Shown piece after piece: positions 46,543-56,486 of a stretch of DNA of 64,000 bases. This stretch comes from Ensifer adhaerens (GTDB taxonomy: Bacteria; Pseudomonadota; Alphaproteobacteria; Rhizobiales; Rhizobiaceae). The DNA lies in assembly GCF_020035535.1 (NCBI RefSeq), contig NZ_CP083349.1:3541501-3605500 (forward strand). Reading direction: 5' to 3'. Position numbers and translations under genes: made by a program. Below the pieces are notes generated by a model. That model was not told the origin of the DNA. It saw nothing but the letters and a program-made list of their open reading frames with translations, and made no database searches. Numbering within the stretch: position 1 is the first letter of the stretch; the number at the start of each line of letters is the position of its first letter.

Positions 46543-46643
46543 GTCGTCTCGCCTGTCGTACGCAACGCCCTGTGTCAGCGCATAAAGCAAAACAGGACAT
46601 TTAGTGTCAACTAAAAACTCCGCGAGCGGAAGTTGCAGGTTGA

Positions 46644-46658
46644 TTAGAACGACTCTAA
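46644..46658. promoter_or_regulatory. Irr-type iron control element (ICE-like) upstream of bfd
   Basis: Inverted repeat TTAGA-ACGAC-TCTAA, about 100 bases before bfd. It fits the TTTAGAA/TTCTAAA-type operator of the rhizobial iron regulator Irr, which represses bfr and related genes when iron is low. A minus-strand TTGTCA lies just upstream, so the site would overlap the promoter. No other ICE is evident nearby. Confidence 0.65.
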
Positions 46659-46882
46659 TATTGACAAAAAGCTTCGTCTTTTCAGAATATTAGAGAAATA
46701 TGAAGGACTATTCTTGCAGACCTAAGGTCGATCCTGCTGCAGGTCTCCTGCGACATTTTTACACACACCAAGGGTTCCTCCCATCAAACACTGCCAGGAA
46801 GAGCCCCCAACGGCAGTCTCGCCGAATGGTCCGGCAAACCGCTCCGGGCGTCGCGCAAGATGAACGGCTCATTTCACCGCAA

Positions 46883-46922
46883 GGCCCACCCGCGCCGCCC
46901 TTTGAGGCGGTGCGGGTGGGCC
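46883..46922. terminator. GC-rich hairpin at the end of the imuA-imuB-dnaE2 operon
   Basis: 17-base arms (GGCCCACCCGC..CCGCC / GGCGG..GCGGGTGGGCC, one or two mismatches) around a 6-base loop, 8 bases past the dnaE2 stop. No long T-run. Confidence 0.7.
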
Positions 46923-46929
46923 TCTGCCA

Positions 46930-49900
46930 TCAATGGAAATTGCGTCCCTTCGGCATCACGTCCGCGACCTCGGCCGTCGCCTGCCGTGGCCTGCCATCGG
47001 ATTCCCGGATTATCGGCAGGCGCAGATTGCCCTGCGCCTTCTTCTCGCGCGCGTCGCCGGTCGGTCTCAGCGCTTCGTCGGCGCGGTCGCTGCCCCCGAA
47101 CCGCCGGGCTTCCTTGCGCAGCAGTCCCAGCATCGGCGTGATGTCCTCGATGTGTTCGGCGACCACATGGATGACGCTGCTTTCGCGCTGCAGCCGGCCG
47201 CGGATCTTGACGAGGCGTGCCCCCATGACCACCGGGCGATAGGTCGTAAACACTTTTGGCCAGACGATCGCATTGGCGACACCAGTCTCGTCCTCGATCG
47301 TCATGAAGATGACGCCCTTGGCCGAGCCCGGACGCTGGCGAACGAGCACCAGCCCGGCGACCGTTATCCGCCGCCCGACCGGAGCAGTCGCAAGCGTGCG
47401 GCTGGTGACGATGCCCTGCGCGGCAAGTGTGTCTCTGAGGAAGGAGACCGGATGCGCCTTCAGCGAGAAAGAGAGATAACGATAGTCGTTGATCACCTGC
47501 TCGCCCGCCAGCATCTCCGGCAGGATCATCGCGGGCTCCGGCCGCAACTCCTCTCTCGCAGCACCCTCGAAGAGCGGCAGCCGCTCGGCCGCACTCTTTT
47601 CATCCAGAGCCTTCACCGCCCAAAGCGCCTTGCGACGATCGAGCCCGATCGAGCGGAAGGCATCGGCATCGGCGAGCCGCTCGAGCGCTGAACGGGAGAG
47701 GCCGGAGCGTAACCAGAGATCACGAACCGACCCGTAACCGGCACCCCTATTGGCGACGAGTTTATCTTCAAGCTCCTTTTGGTTCAGCCCCTTGATCGAA
47801 TTGAAACCGAGGCGCATCGCCTTCGTCGTCCTGATCACGTCCTCCATCTCGCGGTGGCGCGGCTCGATGGCGTTGCGATCCAGGCCACCCGCTTCGAGAT
47901 CGGCATCCCAGACCGAATGATTGATGTCGACGGGCAGCACCCGGACCCCATGCTCCCGCGCGTCCCGCACCAATTGCCCGGGCGCGTAAAAACCCATCGG
48001 CTGTGAGTTCAGGAGCGCCGCGCAGAAGACATCGGGATAATAGGTTTTCAGCCAGCAGGAGACATAGACGAGCAGCGCGAAGGACGCCGCGTGGCTTTCC
48101 GGAAAGCCATATTCGCCAAAACCTTCGATCTGCTTGAAGCAACGCTCGGCGAAATCGCGCGGATAGTTGTTCTTGACCATGCCTTCGATCATCTTCTCGT
48201 GGAAGGTATGGATGGTGCCGGTGCGCTTGAAGGTCGCCATCGCCCGCCGCAACTGGTCGGCCTCACTGGGCGAAAAACCGGCGGCAGTGATGGCAATCTG
48301 CATCGCCTGCTCCTGGAACAGCGGCACGCCGAGCGTCCGTTCCAGAACGACCTCTAATTCAGGGCTCGGATATTCGATAGGTATCCCAAGAGCATGCTGC
48401 TCCCGCCGTTTCAGATAGGGATGCACCATGTTGCCCTGGATCGGCCCCGGCCGGACGATCGCCACCTCGATGACGAGATCATAGAATTTCCTGGGCTTCA
48501 GCCGCGGCAGCATGCTCATCTGCGCCCGGCTCTCGATCTGGAAGACGCCGATCGTATCGGCGCGGCAGATCATGTCGTAGACGGCCTTCTGATGATCCTT
48601 GAAGAGCTGGTGCAGGGTTCTCTTCTCACCGTAATGCCGGTCGAGCAGATCGAAGGCCCGGGCGATGCAGGTCAGCATGCCGAGCGCCAGCACGTCGATC
48701 TTCAGGATCTTCAGCGTGTCGAGGTCGTCCTTGTCCCACTCGATCATGAAGCGGTCGGGCATCGCCGTGTTCATGATCGGCACCACCTCGTCGAGCCGGT
48801 CGCGGGTCATGACGAAGCCGCCGACATGCTGGGAAAGATGGCGCGGGAAACTCATCAGCTCGCTGGCATAATCGAGCACCTTCACGGTCGTCGGGTCCTT
48901 CGTGTCGAGACCGGCGGCCTGCGCCTCGCGTTCTGAGAGATCGGCGACCGACCAGCCCCAGACCGAGCCGGCAAGCGCCGATTGTACGTCTTCTGAGAAC
49001 CCGAAAGCCTTGGCGGTCTCGCGACCGGCGGAACGCGCCCGGTAGCTGATGACGGCGGCCGTCAGCCCCGCATGTTCCTTGCCATAGGTCTCATAAATAT
49101 GCTGGATGACCCTCTCCCGCTTCTCGTGCTCGAAATCGACGTCGATATCCGGCGGCTCGTCCCGTTCGGTCGAGAGGAAGCGATCGAAAAGCAGGGTGGT
49201 CGAAAGCGGGTCGACTTCGGTAATCCTCAGGCAGTAACAGACGGTGGAATTCGCCGCCGAACCGCGGCCCTGGCACAGGATTTCGGCGCCACGCGCAAAC
49301 TGCATGATGTTGCGCACCGTCAGGAAGTAGGGCTCGTAACGTTTGCCGGCGATCAGCTCGAGCTCATACTCGATCTGCGTCGAAACCTTCTCAGGAATCT
49401 CACCGGGATACCGCTCGCGCGCGCCCTCCATCGTCAGCCGCCGCAGCGTCTGCGTCGGTGTTTCGCCAGGAATGCTCTCATCCGGATATTGATATTCGAG
49501 ATCCGACAGCGAGAACTTCAGACGCCCAAAGAAATGCCCGGTATTGGCGATCGCTTCCGGATAATCGCGGAAGATGCGCGCCATTTCGGCAGGCGTCTTC
49601 AGATGTCGTTCGGCATTGGCGTGCAACCGATAGCCGGCGGCAGCGATCGTCACATGCTCGCGGATGGCGGTGACGACATCGGCAAGCGGTCGCCGGTCAG
49701 CGGCATGAAACAGCGGACTGTTGGTGGCGACGAGCCTGACTGACGCATGGCGGGCAATGGTCGCAAGCCCGGCAAAGGCAAACTGGTCGAAGCCGTCATA
49801 ACGCGGCACCAGCGCCAGATAGAGCCGGTTGGCGAAATGCGGTTTCAACCGCTTGAGGAAATCGGCAAGCAGGGTTGCCTCCGGCGCGCCGATCACCGGG

Positions 49901-50289
49901 CCGGGCAGCACGGCAAGCAAGAGATCCTCGCCCCATTCGATGAGATCGGTCTCGTAGAGCGTGCAGGTGCCTTTCTTGGCGCGCAGGTTTCCGGCACTCA
50001 GCATCCGGCAGAGATTGCCCCAGCCGCGGCGATTTAAGGGATAGGCGAGCACGTCAGGCAGGTCTTCGGCAAAGGAGAGCCGCGCGCCTGGCTGGAAGGC
50101 ATATTTCTCCACCTTGGCCTGCGCATGCGCGCGCACCACGCCGGCGACGGTATTGCGATCGGCAATGCCGAGGCCGCCAATGCCGAGGCGGCTTGCCGCA
50201 ACAACCATCTCGCCCGGATGGGAAGCGCCTTCGAGGAAGGAAAAGTTCGACCAGGCGCCGATCTCGAAATAGGGCACAGCGTTACTCAT
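46930..50289 (-). CDS. dnaE2: error-prone DNA polymerase DnaE2/ImuC
   Basis: 1119-residue C-family polymerase. An N-terminal PHP domain ([20 protein letters not shown]) is followed by the polymerase core with [15 protein letters not shown] (catalytic Asp pair), [11 protein letters not shown] and [20 protein letters not shown], and an OB-fold near the C-terminus. DnaE2 performs translesion synthesis with ImuA and ImuB under SOS control. Four-base ATGA overlap with imuB. Confidence 0.97.
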   Translation of the reverse strand: MSNAVPYFEIGAWSNFSFLEGASHPGEMVVAASRLGIGGLGIADRNTVAGVVRAHAQAKVEKYAFQPGARLSFAEDLPDVLAYPLNRRGWGNLCRMLSAGNLRAKKGTCTLYETDLIEWGEDLLLAVLPGPVIGAPEATLLADFLKRLKPHFANRLYLALVPRYDGFDQFAFAGLATIARHASVRLVATNSPLFHAADRRPLADVVTAIREHVTIAAAGYRLHANAERHLKTPAEMARIFRDYPEAIANTGHFFGRLKFSLSDLEYQYPDESIPGETPTQTLRRLTMEGARERYPGEIPEKVSTQIEYELELIAGKRYEPYFLTVRNIMQFARGAEILCQGRGSAANSTVCYCLRITEVDPLSTTLLFDRFLSTERDEPPDIDVDFEHEKRERVIQHIYETYGKEHAGLTAAVISYRARSAGRETAKAFGFSEDVQSALAGSVWGWSVADLSEREAQAAGLDTKDPTTVKVLDYASELMSFPRHLSQHVGGFVMTRDRLDEVVPIMNTAMPDRFMIEWDKDDLDTLKILKIDVLALGMLTCIARAFDLLDRHYGEKRTLHQLFKDHQKAVYDMICRADTIGVFQIESRAQMSMLPRLKPRKFYDLVIEVAIVRPGPIQGNMVHPYLKRREQHALGIPIEYPSPELEVVLERTLGVPLFQEQAMQIAITAAGFSPSEADQLRRAMATFKRTGTIHTFHEKMIEGMVKNNYPRDFAERCFKQIEGFGEYGFPESHAASFALLVYVSCWLKTYYPDVFCAALLNSQPMGFYAPGQLVRDAREHGVRVLPVDINHSVWDADLEAGGLDRNAIEPRHREMEDVIRTTKAMRLGFNSIKGLNQKELEDKLVANRGAGYGSVRDLWLRSGLSRSALERLADADAFRSIGLDRRKALWAVKALDEKSAAERLPLFEGAAREELRPEPAMILPEMLAGEQVINDYRYLSFSLKAHPVSFLRDTLAAQGIVTSRTLATAPVGRRITVAGLVLVRQRPGSAKGVIFMTIEDETGVANAIVWPKVFTTYRPVVMGARLVKIRGRLQRESSVIHVVAEHIEDITPMLGLLRKEARRFGGSDRADEALRPTGDAREKKAQGNLRLPIIRESDGRPRQATAEVADVMPKGRNFH

Positions 50290-51908
50290 GCGAAGACTCC
50301 ATGCATGAACCAGCGCGGCGGAGCGCTCGCGCCATAATGGCCCTCGCGGAACAGCCAGAACCGCCGACCGCTATCGTCTTCCACCCGGAAATAATCGCGC
50401 TCCAGCGCCGGCTCGCCATCGAGCCACCATTCGCCGGCAATCCGTTCCGGCCCTTCGGCCCGCGCGATGCGGTGCAGCGTGCGCCGCCAGCGAAAGCTTC
50501 TCGGCGGCCCCTCCGGCACCTCGGCGACCGCCTCCACCGGCTCGGGGCTTGGAAAGAGCCGTTGCGGCCGGGCCGCCGCGGCAAGCAGAGGCGCCGGAAT
50601 GTTTGCGGCCGGCTCCCCGGCCTTGCTGATCAGCGCCATGTCCGCAAGCGGGCGGAAGGTCGCTGCCCGCTCCGGAACATGGCTTTCCGAGAGAGCCGGC
50701 ACCATGAGGCTCTCCGCTCCGAAGCGCGCCATGACCCGATCGGCGAAGGCCGCAAGCGGGCGCTCGCGATCCGGCGTGCCGGAAAAATCCTCCTGCATCA
50801 CCTCGTATTTTTCGCTCTTCGGCACCGAGAGCCTCAAGATTTCGAAGCCGAAGCCGGCATCGAGATCCTCATGCACCGCCTGCAGGCGCTCTCGGAAAAG
50901 ACCGGCGACGCGCCGCGGCTCGTTGAGCGGCGAAGATGTGCCGGCGGCGATGCGGAAGACCGCGCCATCGACACGGAAGAGCAGCAGTTCGAACAGGCGT
51001 CCGCCCTCCCCGCGCTTTTCCAGTTCCGGCTTCAGCCGCAGCGCCAGTTCTTCCGTCAGGCCTAAAATATCGTCTTCGCCCTGAACCGGTTCGCCGAGAC
51101 GGCGTTCGACCGAAAGGGCCGCGACGGGCAGCCGTGGCGACAGCGGTTCGTCCTCCCGCCCCAGCGCCTGATCGAGGCGCAGAAGCAGGGTTGCGCCGAA
51201 CCGGCGGGCAAGCGGCGCGCGCGGCGCCTCGATGATGTCGCCGATCTGCTTGAGCCCGACCCGGCCAAGCGTTTCGATCATCTCCTGCGACAACCGCAGC
51301 GCCGCCATCGGCAACGGTGCCAGCGCCCGCGCCGCCTCGTCCTCGGCAAGGATATCGTCGGAGCCGAAACGCGCTACCGCCCAGGAGAGCCCGGCGGAAG
51401 AGGAGATCGCCGCCCGGGCCTCGACACCCAGATGAAAAAGGCGAGCGAGCAGATCGTCGAGCAGTGCCTTTTCCCCGCCGAGAAGATGGGCGCAGCCGGT
51501 GATGTCGAGAAAGAGACCGCTGTCACCATCGAGCGCGACGAGCGGCGTATAGCGGCTGCACCAGTCCGCAAGGCCCGCAAGCAGCGCCCGGTCGGCGACG
51601 GGATCGGCCGGCAACACGTCGATCTCGGGACACATGGCCCGAGCCTCGGCAACACCCTGACCGATATGAAACCCCTGCTTTTCGGCATAGCCGTCGAGCG
51701 CGACGAGACGCATCGCACTCTTCACCTTGTCGGCGAAGACGACGGGCGGATGCTCAGGACGCCCGCGGGAAAGCCACGAGTTCCCCCAGCGCTTGCGGGC
51801 GACCCGATCGGCCGGAAGATGCGGAAAGGCGAGCGACAGAATGCGCTGGTTCTGGATCTGCCGCAGCAGCGGCTGGTAGGGGCTCGACGGGGTAAAGGCG
51901 GCGGTCAT
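50286..51908 (-). CDS. imuB: ImuB, Y-family polymerase-like translesion hub
   Basis: 540 residues. The N-terminal Y-family-like region ([34 protein letters not shown]) lacks the catalytic acidic pair usual in active DinB enzymes, fitting ImuB as a bridge rather than a polymerase. A C-terminal segment of about 150 residues is ImuB-specific. It recruits DnaE2 and the sliding clamp. Start chosen at 51908 ([10 protein letters not shown]), giving a long 155-base overlap with the 3' end of imuA; the frame is open much further upstream. Confidence 0.92.
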   Translation of the reverse strand: MTAAFTPSSPYQPLLRQIQNQRILSLAFPHLPADRVARKRWGNSWLSRGRPEHPPVVFADKVKSAMRLVALDGYAEKQGFHIGQGVAEARAMCPEIDVLPADPVADRALLAGLADWCSRYTPLVALDGDSGLFLDITGCAHLLGGEKALLDDLLARLFHLGVEARAAISSSAGLSWAVARFGSDDILAEDEAARALAPLPMAALRLSQEMIETLGRVGLKQIGDIIEAPRAPLARRFGATLLLRLDQALGREDEPLSPRLPVAALSVERRLGEPVQGEDDILGLTEELALRLKPELEKRGEGGRLFELLLFRVDGAVFRIAAGTSSPLNEPRRVAGLFRERLQAVHEDLDAGFGFEILRLSVPKSEKYEVMQEDFSGTPDRERPLAAFADRVMARFGAESLMVPALSESHVPERAATFRPLADMALISKAGEPAANIPAPLLAAAARPQRLFPSPEPVEAVAEVPEGPPRSFRWRRTLHRIARAEGPERIAGEWWLDGEPALERDYFRVEDDSGRRFWLFREGHYGASAPPRWFMHGVFA

Positions 51909-52707
51909 GGGGGTTCCACTCCAGGAAGAAGCCGAGCGGCGCAGGAGCCCTGCTCTTCTCGGCAATGACGTGAAAGACGGGATGGCCGATGCTGCCGCGA
52001 AGCATCGATCCATCCGGTAGGGGGCGCTCGCGCGCCGGGGCCGGCTCGACGAGGAAGCGGAAGAAAGCGCTGCTGGCCTCCTCGTGTCCGGACTGGCGCA
52101 GAAGCAGAAGGGGGATGTGGCCCGCCCGTGAGCGGACATGCAGGCGCCGGCTTTCGCTAAGCGCCAGGGCTGCGGGATTGCCGCGAATTTCGAGGATCAC
52201 GGCACAGAAGGTCGGGACGGAAAGCGCGGCTTCAGCGATCCAGAGCGCATCCTTCACCGTGCGAGGCAGGCTGAAGACGAGGCCGCGGACATCGAGGCCG
52301 AAAGCCTTGAGACCCAACCCGTAGGGCATGCCCGCTTCGTTGGAAGCCATCGCCTGGCTGATCCAGAGTACGGGCGCCACCGGCTCGCCCTTTTCCAGGC
52401 GCGCCTGCTGACAGAGCACGCTAAGTGCGGCAGCAAATCCGGCGGCAGCACCGGCATCACGCGTTTCGGCATTGCGGATTTCCGTCATGCCTTCGAGCGG
52501 CAGACCGCCTTCGAGAAGCGCGTCCAGATCCCGAACGCCAAGCGCAAGCGCCTTGCGCCCCGGCTCATCTTCCTCACGTTGACGGAAGCCGCCGGGATCG
52601 GCCGTCCTGGCGGCTCGCACGACGCCCGGAAGCCGACGGTTTTCGATCCTGGCTATGGTTTCTCGGAGCGAAAGCACCGTCTCCCGCTCCACGGCTTTGT
52701 CGGCCAT
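51754..52707 (-). CDS. imuA: ImuA, RecA-like mutagenesis protein
   Basis: 317 residues related to RecA/SulA-like ImuA. GVRDLDALLEGGLPLEGMTEI and PVLWISQAMASNEAG, LVFSLPRTVKDALWIAEAAL are typical. It is the first gene of the SOS mutagenesis operon and cooperates with ImuB and DnaE2. GGGAG lies upstream of the ATG at 52707; an in-frame TTG at 52716 is less likely. Its last 155 bases overlap imuB in another frame. Confidence 0.93.
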   Translation of the reverse strand: MADKAVERETVLSLRETIARIENRRLPGVVRAARTADPGGFRQREEDEPGRKALALGVRDLDALLEGGLPLEGMTEIRNAETRDAGAAAGFAAALSVLCQQARLEKGEPVAPVLWISQAMASNEAGMPYGLGLKAFGLDVRGLVFSLPRTVKDALWIAEAALSVPTFCAVILEIRGNPAALALSESRRLHVRSRAGHIPLLLLRQSGHEEASSAFFRFLVEPAPARERPLPDGSMLRGSIGHPVFHVIAEKSRAPAPLGFFLEWNPHDRRLYPVEPLPAAAAADPEPAHSVARLSASSGRSGRPQALGELVAFPRAS

Positions 52708-52729
52708 GACGGTCAACTCCCATCAGAAT

Positions 52730-52744
52730 GTTCATGTTATGTTC
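52730..52744. promoter_or_regulatory. LexA/SOS box of imuA-imuB-dnaE2
   Basis: Exact alphaproteobacterial SOS motif GTTC-N7-GTTC (spacer ATGTTAT), 23 bases upstream of the imuA ATG. LexA binding here would repress the mutagenesis operon until DNA damage. Confidence 0.9.
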
Positions 52745-52876
52745 TATTAGATTCCAGAGCTTCCTAAATGAGTCAACAGCCAATTCTAAGAATTTATTCC
52801 TGCCCCTGTGCGCAGGGAATTCAACACTCGAAAAACACTGGCAAAATCGCTATATGGAGGGCAACAAGGAGTGCCT

Positions 52877-53311
52877 ATGGCCCGCATTGACCAGACCGAT
52901 GATTGGCGGGAACGCCACGCACCGACGCTCACCACCTTCGAACAGCTCGCGCTGGAAGCCTACAGCCATCTGCCGCAGGAGTTCCGCCAGCTGACGACCG
53001 ACCTCATCATCGAAGTCGCCGACTTCCCGAGCGACGACGTCTTCGAGGATATGGCGCTGGAGACGCCCTTCGATCTGCTCGGCCTCTTCGAAGGCCGCGG
53101 CATCAGCGAGCGCTTCACCATGGAAACCGGCCAGTTCCCGAACCGGATCACGCTTTATCGCCGTCCGATCATCGACTATTGGGCGGAGAACGAGGAGACG
53201 CTGGGCGATATCATCACCCACGTGCTGATCCACGAGATCGGCCACCATTTCGGCCTCTCCGACGACGACATGGAACGGATCGAGGCAAGCGTCGAACACG
53301 TCGGCGGCTGA
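52877..53311 (+). CDS. zincin-like metallopeptidase family protein (COG3824)
   Basis: 144 residues. The zinc motif HEIGHHFGLSDDDM (HExxH plus distal Asp/Glu) is complete near the C-terminus. The N-terminus (TFEQLALEAYSHLPQEF) and ITLYRRPIIDYW are typical of this small family. Substrate unknown; no signal peptide. AAGGAGTGCCT sets the ATG at 52877. It diverges from imuA across the SOS box, but I see no second box specific to it. Confidence 0.9.
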   Translation: MARIDQTDDWRERHAPTLTTFEQLALEAYSHLPQEFRQLTTDLIIEVADFPSDDVFEDMALETPFDLLGLFEGRGISERFTMETGQFPNRITLYRRPIIDYWAENEETLGDIITHVLIHEIGHHFGLSDDDMERIEASVEHVGG

Positions 53312-53370
53312 CACTTCATTTGCCTATCATCCACGCGGTGAGGGCTGCCCCTCATCCGCGCGGTGAGGAA

Positions 53371-53418
53371 GCCCCTCATCCGCCTGCCGGCACCTTCTCC
53401 CCGCAGGCGGGGCGAAGG
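53371..53418 (+). repeat. CTTCTCCCCG palindromic repeat, copy E1
   Basis: GCCCCTCATCC-GCCTGCCGGCACCTTCTCCCCGCAGGCGGGG-GAAGG; the same element lies inverted at 58387-58436. Two shorter CTCATCCxCGCGGTGAGG units precede it (about 53325-53370). A RIME-like intergenic palindrome of Rhizobiaceae. Confidence 0.75.
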
Positions 53419-53500
53419 AAACCTGCGGCACCCGCTCGCATTCATACCCAATTCCAGAAGCGGGCTTCACGTGCCGACTATTCGCGATGACCAAGCGTCA

Positions 53501-53549
53501 GTCGCGTCCCCTCTCCCCGCCCGCAGGGAGAGGGTTAGGGTGAGGGCAG
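53501..53549 (+). repeat. CCTCTCCCCGC palindromic repeat, copy D1
   Basis: GTCGCGTCCCCTCTCCCCGC-CGCAGGGAGAGGGTTAGGGTGAGGGC; an inverted copy lies at 58243-58289. The palindromic core CTCTCCC-GC-GGGAGAG could fold. Located 18 bases after the DUF1737 stop. Confidence 0.75.
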
Positions 53550-53567
53550 CCGCTGAAACAGCTAGGC

Positions 53568-53774
53568 CTACTGTTCCGACAGCTTGGTATCCGGGGTGTA
53601 ATCCTTGCCCTCGACCTCTTTGACCACCGCCTGGCCGCACTGCATGTGCTGCGTATCCGCATTGAAGGCATAGGTGGGCGAGCCGTGCAGGCTCCAGCCC
53701 TGGTTCAGCGCCGCCGTCACCTTGTGGCAGAAAGAGGCGTCGTCAGGGCCGGTCAGGAAGCGGTAGAGTTTCAA
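53568..53774 (-). CDS. DUF1737 domain protein
   Basis: 68 residues: MKLYRFLTGPDDASFCHKVT and LNQGWSLHGSPTYAFNA match the small DUF1737 family. Function unknown. Its ATG overlaps the stop of the CitE-like gene by 4 bases, so it is translationally coupled to that gene. Confidence 0.88.
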   Translation of the reverse strand: MKLYRFLTGPDDASFCHKVTAALNQGWSLHGSPTYAFNADTQHMQCGQAVVKEVEGKDYTPDTKLSEQ

Positions 53775-54676
53775 GATCTTCTCTTTCGTTGTTCGATAAG
53801 GTCCGCCTTGGCGGCAAGCGTCACGGCCTGGTCGAGGTGCAACCGCTCGACCATACGCCCGTTGAGATTGATGACGCCCTTGCCGGCGTTTTCCGGAAGC
53901 GCAAAGGCGGCGATGATCGCGCGCGCCTCGTCGACGGCAACCTGCTCCACGCCGAAGCGCTCGTTCGCCGGGCCAATCTGGGTGGGATGGATCAGCATCT
54001 TGCCGTCATAGCCCATGTCGCGGCCCTGCCGGCATTCCTCGTCGAAGCCCGCCGCATCACGGAAATCGTTGAACACGGCGTCGATGACATCAAGGCCGCC
54101 GCCGCGCGCCGCCAGCAGGATCTGCATCAGCCAGGAAATCAGATAGGGGCGACCAGGGCGATCCGGCACGCCGGTCTCCTTGCGCAGGTCGTTGAGGCCG
54201 ACGACGAAACAATCGAGCCTGCCGCTGAAGGTGCGGCCGGTCTCGGCGATTGCCGGCGCGTTGATCACCCCGCGCGGCGTTTCGATCATCGCCCAGAGAC
54301 GCAACGTTTCCGGCGCGTCGTTCTCGTCGAGCCATTCGGCCGCCGCCTGAATATCCGCCGGGCTTTCGACCTTCGGCAGGAGAATGGAATCGGGATTGGC
54401 CGCTAGCACTGCGGCGAGATCGTGATGACCGAAATCGGAGCCGATCGCATTGATGCGGATGACGATTTCGCAGTCCGGCCGGTTCGCCGTCAGATACTGC
54501 ACCAGAGCCTCACGCGCTTCCACCTTGCGCTCGGGCGCAACCGCATCCTCGAGATCGAAGATCGCGGCATCGGTTGCGAGTTCAGCGACCTTGGCAAGCG
54601 CGCGGACATTGTCGGCCGGCACCGAGAGCACCGAGCGGCGCAGACGCACGGGGTGATGTTCGATCGATTTGTTCAT
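53771..54676 (-). CDS. CoA ester lyase (HpcH/HpaI, CitE-like)
   Basis: 301 residues of the CitE/malyl-CoA lyase TIM-barrel family. RRSVLSVPADNVRALAKV, DAAIFDLEDAVAPERK (metal site), LPKVESPADIQ and GKMLIHPTQIGPANERF are typical. Candidate reactions are cleavage of malyl- or citramalyl-CoA; the exact substrate cannot be read. Followed by DUF1737 with a 4-base overlap. Not accompanied by citD/citF, so not citrate lyase. Confidence 0.9.
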   Translation of the reverse strand: MNKSIEHHPVRLRRSVLSVPADNVRALAKVAELATDAAIFDLEDAVAPERKVEAREALVQYLTANRPDCEIVIRINAIGSDFGHHDLAAVLAANPDSILLPKVESPADIQAAAEWLDENDAPETLRLWAMIETPRGVINAPAIAETGRTFSGRLDCFVVGLNDLRKETGVPDRPGRPYLISWLMQILLAARGGGLDVIDAVFNDFRDAAGFDEECRQGRDMGYDGKMLIHPTQIGPANERFGVEQVAVDEARAIIAAFALPENAGKGVINLNGRMVERLHLDQAVTLAAKADLIEQRKRRS

Positions 54677-54802
54677 GTTTCAGTTGTGCCTGCCTTTGCC
54701 GCGTTCCGCAAGACGAGGCGAACCGCCGCACCCCTTTCGCAAAGCGCGCCCCTTGCAAGTCAGGGCACGAGCCCCCACATCGCCCTCAGAAAGGTGACGA
54801 TT

Positions 54803-55063
54803 ATGCAAAGCATTCGCTCTGTTCTCTTTACGGCCGCAGCCCTGAGCATCACGTTCGCGGCATTTGTCCTGACCGCCTCGCTGGCGCTGGCACTTGCCGG
54901 CATCGCCGCCGTCGTCGTGGTCGGCAGCGCCATTGCCACACGGCTGAATTTCAGGCCAGCCCGCGCCACGGCGCGTCCGGCTGCCGCAGGCCCCGCCCAT
55001 GGCCACGGCCAGCGCGAGATGCGCATCTGGAACGACGGTCGCGGTACGATCATCGACCTCTGA
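54803..55063 (+). CDS. small membrane protein, unknown
   Basis: 86 residues with a hydrophobic N-terminal two-thirds (SVLFTAAALSITFAAFVLTA and LALALAGIAAVVVVGSAIA; two helices) and a hydrophilic C-terminus ending EMRIWNDGRGTIIDL. AAAGGTGA precedes the ATG at 54803. The frame is open a long way upstream, where it overlaps the CitE-like gene and is unlikely to be coding. I do not recognise the family. Confidence 0.7.
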   Translation: MQSIRSVLFTAAALSITFAAFVLTASLALALAGIAAVVVVGSAIATRLNFRPARATARPAAAGPAHGHGQREMRIWNDGRGTIIDL

Positions 55064-55115
55064 TCCCCAGGCGCCGGGACCGATCCCCGGGCGTCGGAAT
55101 CGATCCCCAGCGGTC
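55061..55115 (+). repeat. short tandem repeat, 20-bp unit, about 2.5 copies
   Basis: CGATCCCC(A/G)GGCG(C/T)CGG(G/A)A(C/T) occurs at 55061 and 55081, with a partial third copy at 55101. It begins over the stop codon of the small membrane protein. Confidence 0.6.
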
Positions 55116-55286
55116 ATCCGCAATCGGGCCGATCAATAATCGGCTCGAATCCTGTTGGCGCCCTTCAAAAACCGTCATTCAGCAGGCTGCAATTTTTTTC
55201 GATCCCATGTCGGATCGGACATTCCATCTTCGTCCTTGAGACAGGCCAGCACGGTCCTGGCTCTTCGAAACAGGATGGAGAACGAC

Positions 55287-55718
55287 ATGGATACCCAGAC
55301 GCAGCAAACTGAAACGAAGCAGCCGGCACCGGTCCTGAACGGCCTTCTGCCCTATCTTCAGGTCGATGGCGCCGCCAAGGCGTCGGAATTCTACCAGCGC
55401 GCCTTCGGTGGTGAAGAAGTGGGCCGGCACCCGCTCGACGAGCAGGGCCGGACGATGCACATCCATCTCTACATCAATGGCAGTTCGCTGATGCTGGCGG
55501 ATGCCTATCCGGAATACGGCCACCCGCTGGAAAAACCCCAGGCCTTCACCCTGACGCTGACCGTCGACGACATCGATGCCTGGTGGGACCGTGCCGTTGC
55601 CGCCGGCGCCGAAGTGGTGATGCCGATCGAGGTGATGTTCTGGGGCGATCGCTACGGCCAGCTTCGCGACCCCTTTGGTGTTCTCTGGGCCATGAACAGC
55701 CCGGTGAAGGCAGGCTAA
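55287..55718 (+). CDS. VOC family protein (glyoxalase/bleomycin-resistance fold)
   Basis: 143 residues, PhnB-like VOC protein. LLPYLQVDGAAKASEFYQRAFGG, MLADAYPEYGHPLEKPQA, FTLTLTVDDIDAWWDRAVAAGA and GDRYGQLRDPFGVLWAM are characteristic. The metal-ligand pattern of glyoxalase I is incomplete, so a binding or enzymatic role is open. ATG 55287 is preceded by GGAG; another ATG lies at 55275. Confidence 0.9.
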   Translation: MDTQTQQTETKQPAPVLNGLLPYLQVDGAAKASEFYQRAFGGEEVGRHPLDEQGRTMHIHLYINGSSLMLADAYPEYGHPLEKPQAFTLTLTVDDIDAWWDRAVAAGAEVVMPIEVMFWGDRYGQLRDPFGVLWAMNSPVKAG

Positions 55719-55873
55719 GGCCTTCCAGACAATCGAAAACCGCGCGAAGCTTTCGCCGGGCGGGCATTTTCACCCGCTCGGCGACGCGCGTTTGGACAGA
55801 TTTTCCTTCATTTCGGCGCAAAACTGCTCTAAACGCTAGCGCAACATTCTTCTGAAATCGAAGGCCTGAAGTT

Positions 55874-56479
55874 ATGGAAAAATTCGTCAAGCTCACCGGT
55901 GTTGCAGCCCCCCTCCCCGTCGTCAATATCGACACGGACATGATCATTCCGAAGGATTACCTGAAGACGATCAAGCGCACCGGCCTCGGCACGGGCCTCT
56001 TTGCCGAAGCCCGCTACAACGAGGACGGCTCGGTCAATCCGGACTTCGTGCTCAACAAGCCCGCCTACCAGAACGCCAAGATTCTCGTTGCCGGCGACAA
56101 CTTCGGCTGCGGCTCCTCGCGCGAGCATGCTCCGTGGGCGCTGCTCGACTTCGGCATCCGCTGCGTGATCTCCACGTCCTTTGCCGACATCTTCTACAAC
56201 AACTGTTTCAAGAACGGCATCCTGCCGATCGTCGTCAGCCAGGCTGACCTCGACAAGCTGATGGACGATGCCTCGCGCGGCTCCAACGCTATCCTCTCGG
56301 TCGACCTGGAGTCCCAGGAAATCACCGGTCCGGACGGTGGCTCGGTCAAGTTCGAGGTTGATGCGTTCAAGCGTCACTGCCTGCTGAACGGCCTCGACGA
56401 CATCGGCCTTACGCTCGAAAAGGCGACCGCCATCGACAGCTTCGAAAAGTCGGTCGGCGCCTCGCGCCCCTGGGCCTAA
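55874..56479 (+). CDS. leuD: 3-isopropylmalate dehydratase small subunit
   Basis: 201 residues. [32 protein letters not shown] and the [15 protein letters not shown] region are diagnostic. With LeuC it isomerises 2- to 3-isopropylmalate in leucine synthesis. leuC is not in the window. Followed by a RidA-like gene after 7 bases, so they form an operon. Confidence 0.97.
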   Translation: MEKFVKLTGVAAPLPVVNIDTDMIIPKDYLKTIKRTGLGTGLFAEARYNEDGSVNPDFVLNKPAYQNAKILVAGDNFGCGSSREHAPWALLDFGIRCVISTSFADIFYNNCFKNGILPIVVSQADLDKLMDDASRGSNAILSVDLESQEITGPDGGSVKFEVDAFKRHCLLNGLDDIGLTLEKATAIDSFEKSVGASRPWA

Positions 56480-56486
56480 GAGAAAC

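Larger units (their letters stand above)
46543..46929. other. gap between bfd and dnaE2
   Basis: About 390 bases. The bfd end holds the ICE-like box and an AT-rich promoter zone (46620-46700). The dnaE2 end holds a 17-base inverted repeat (46883-46922). Between them I see no supported gene. Confidence 0.5.
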
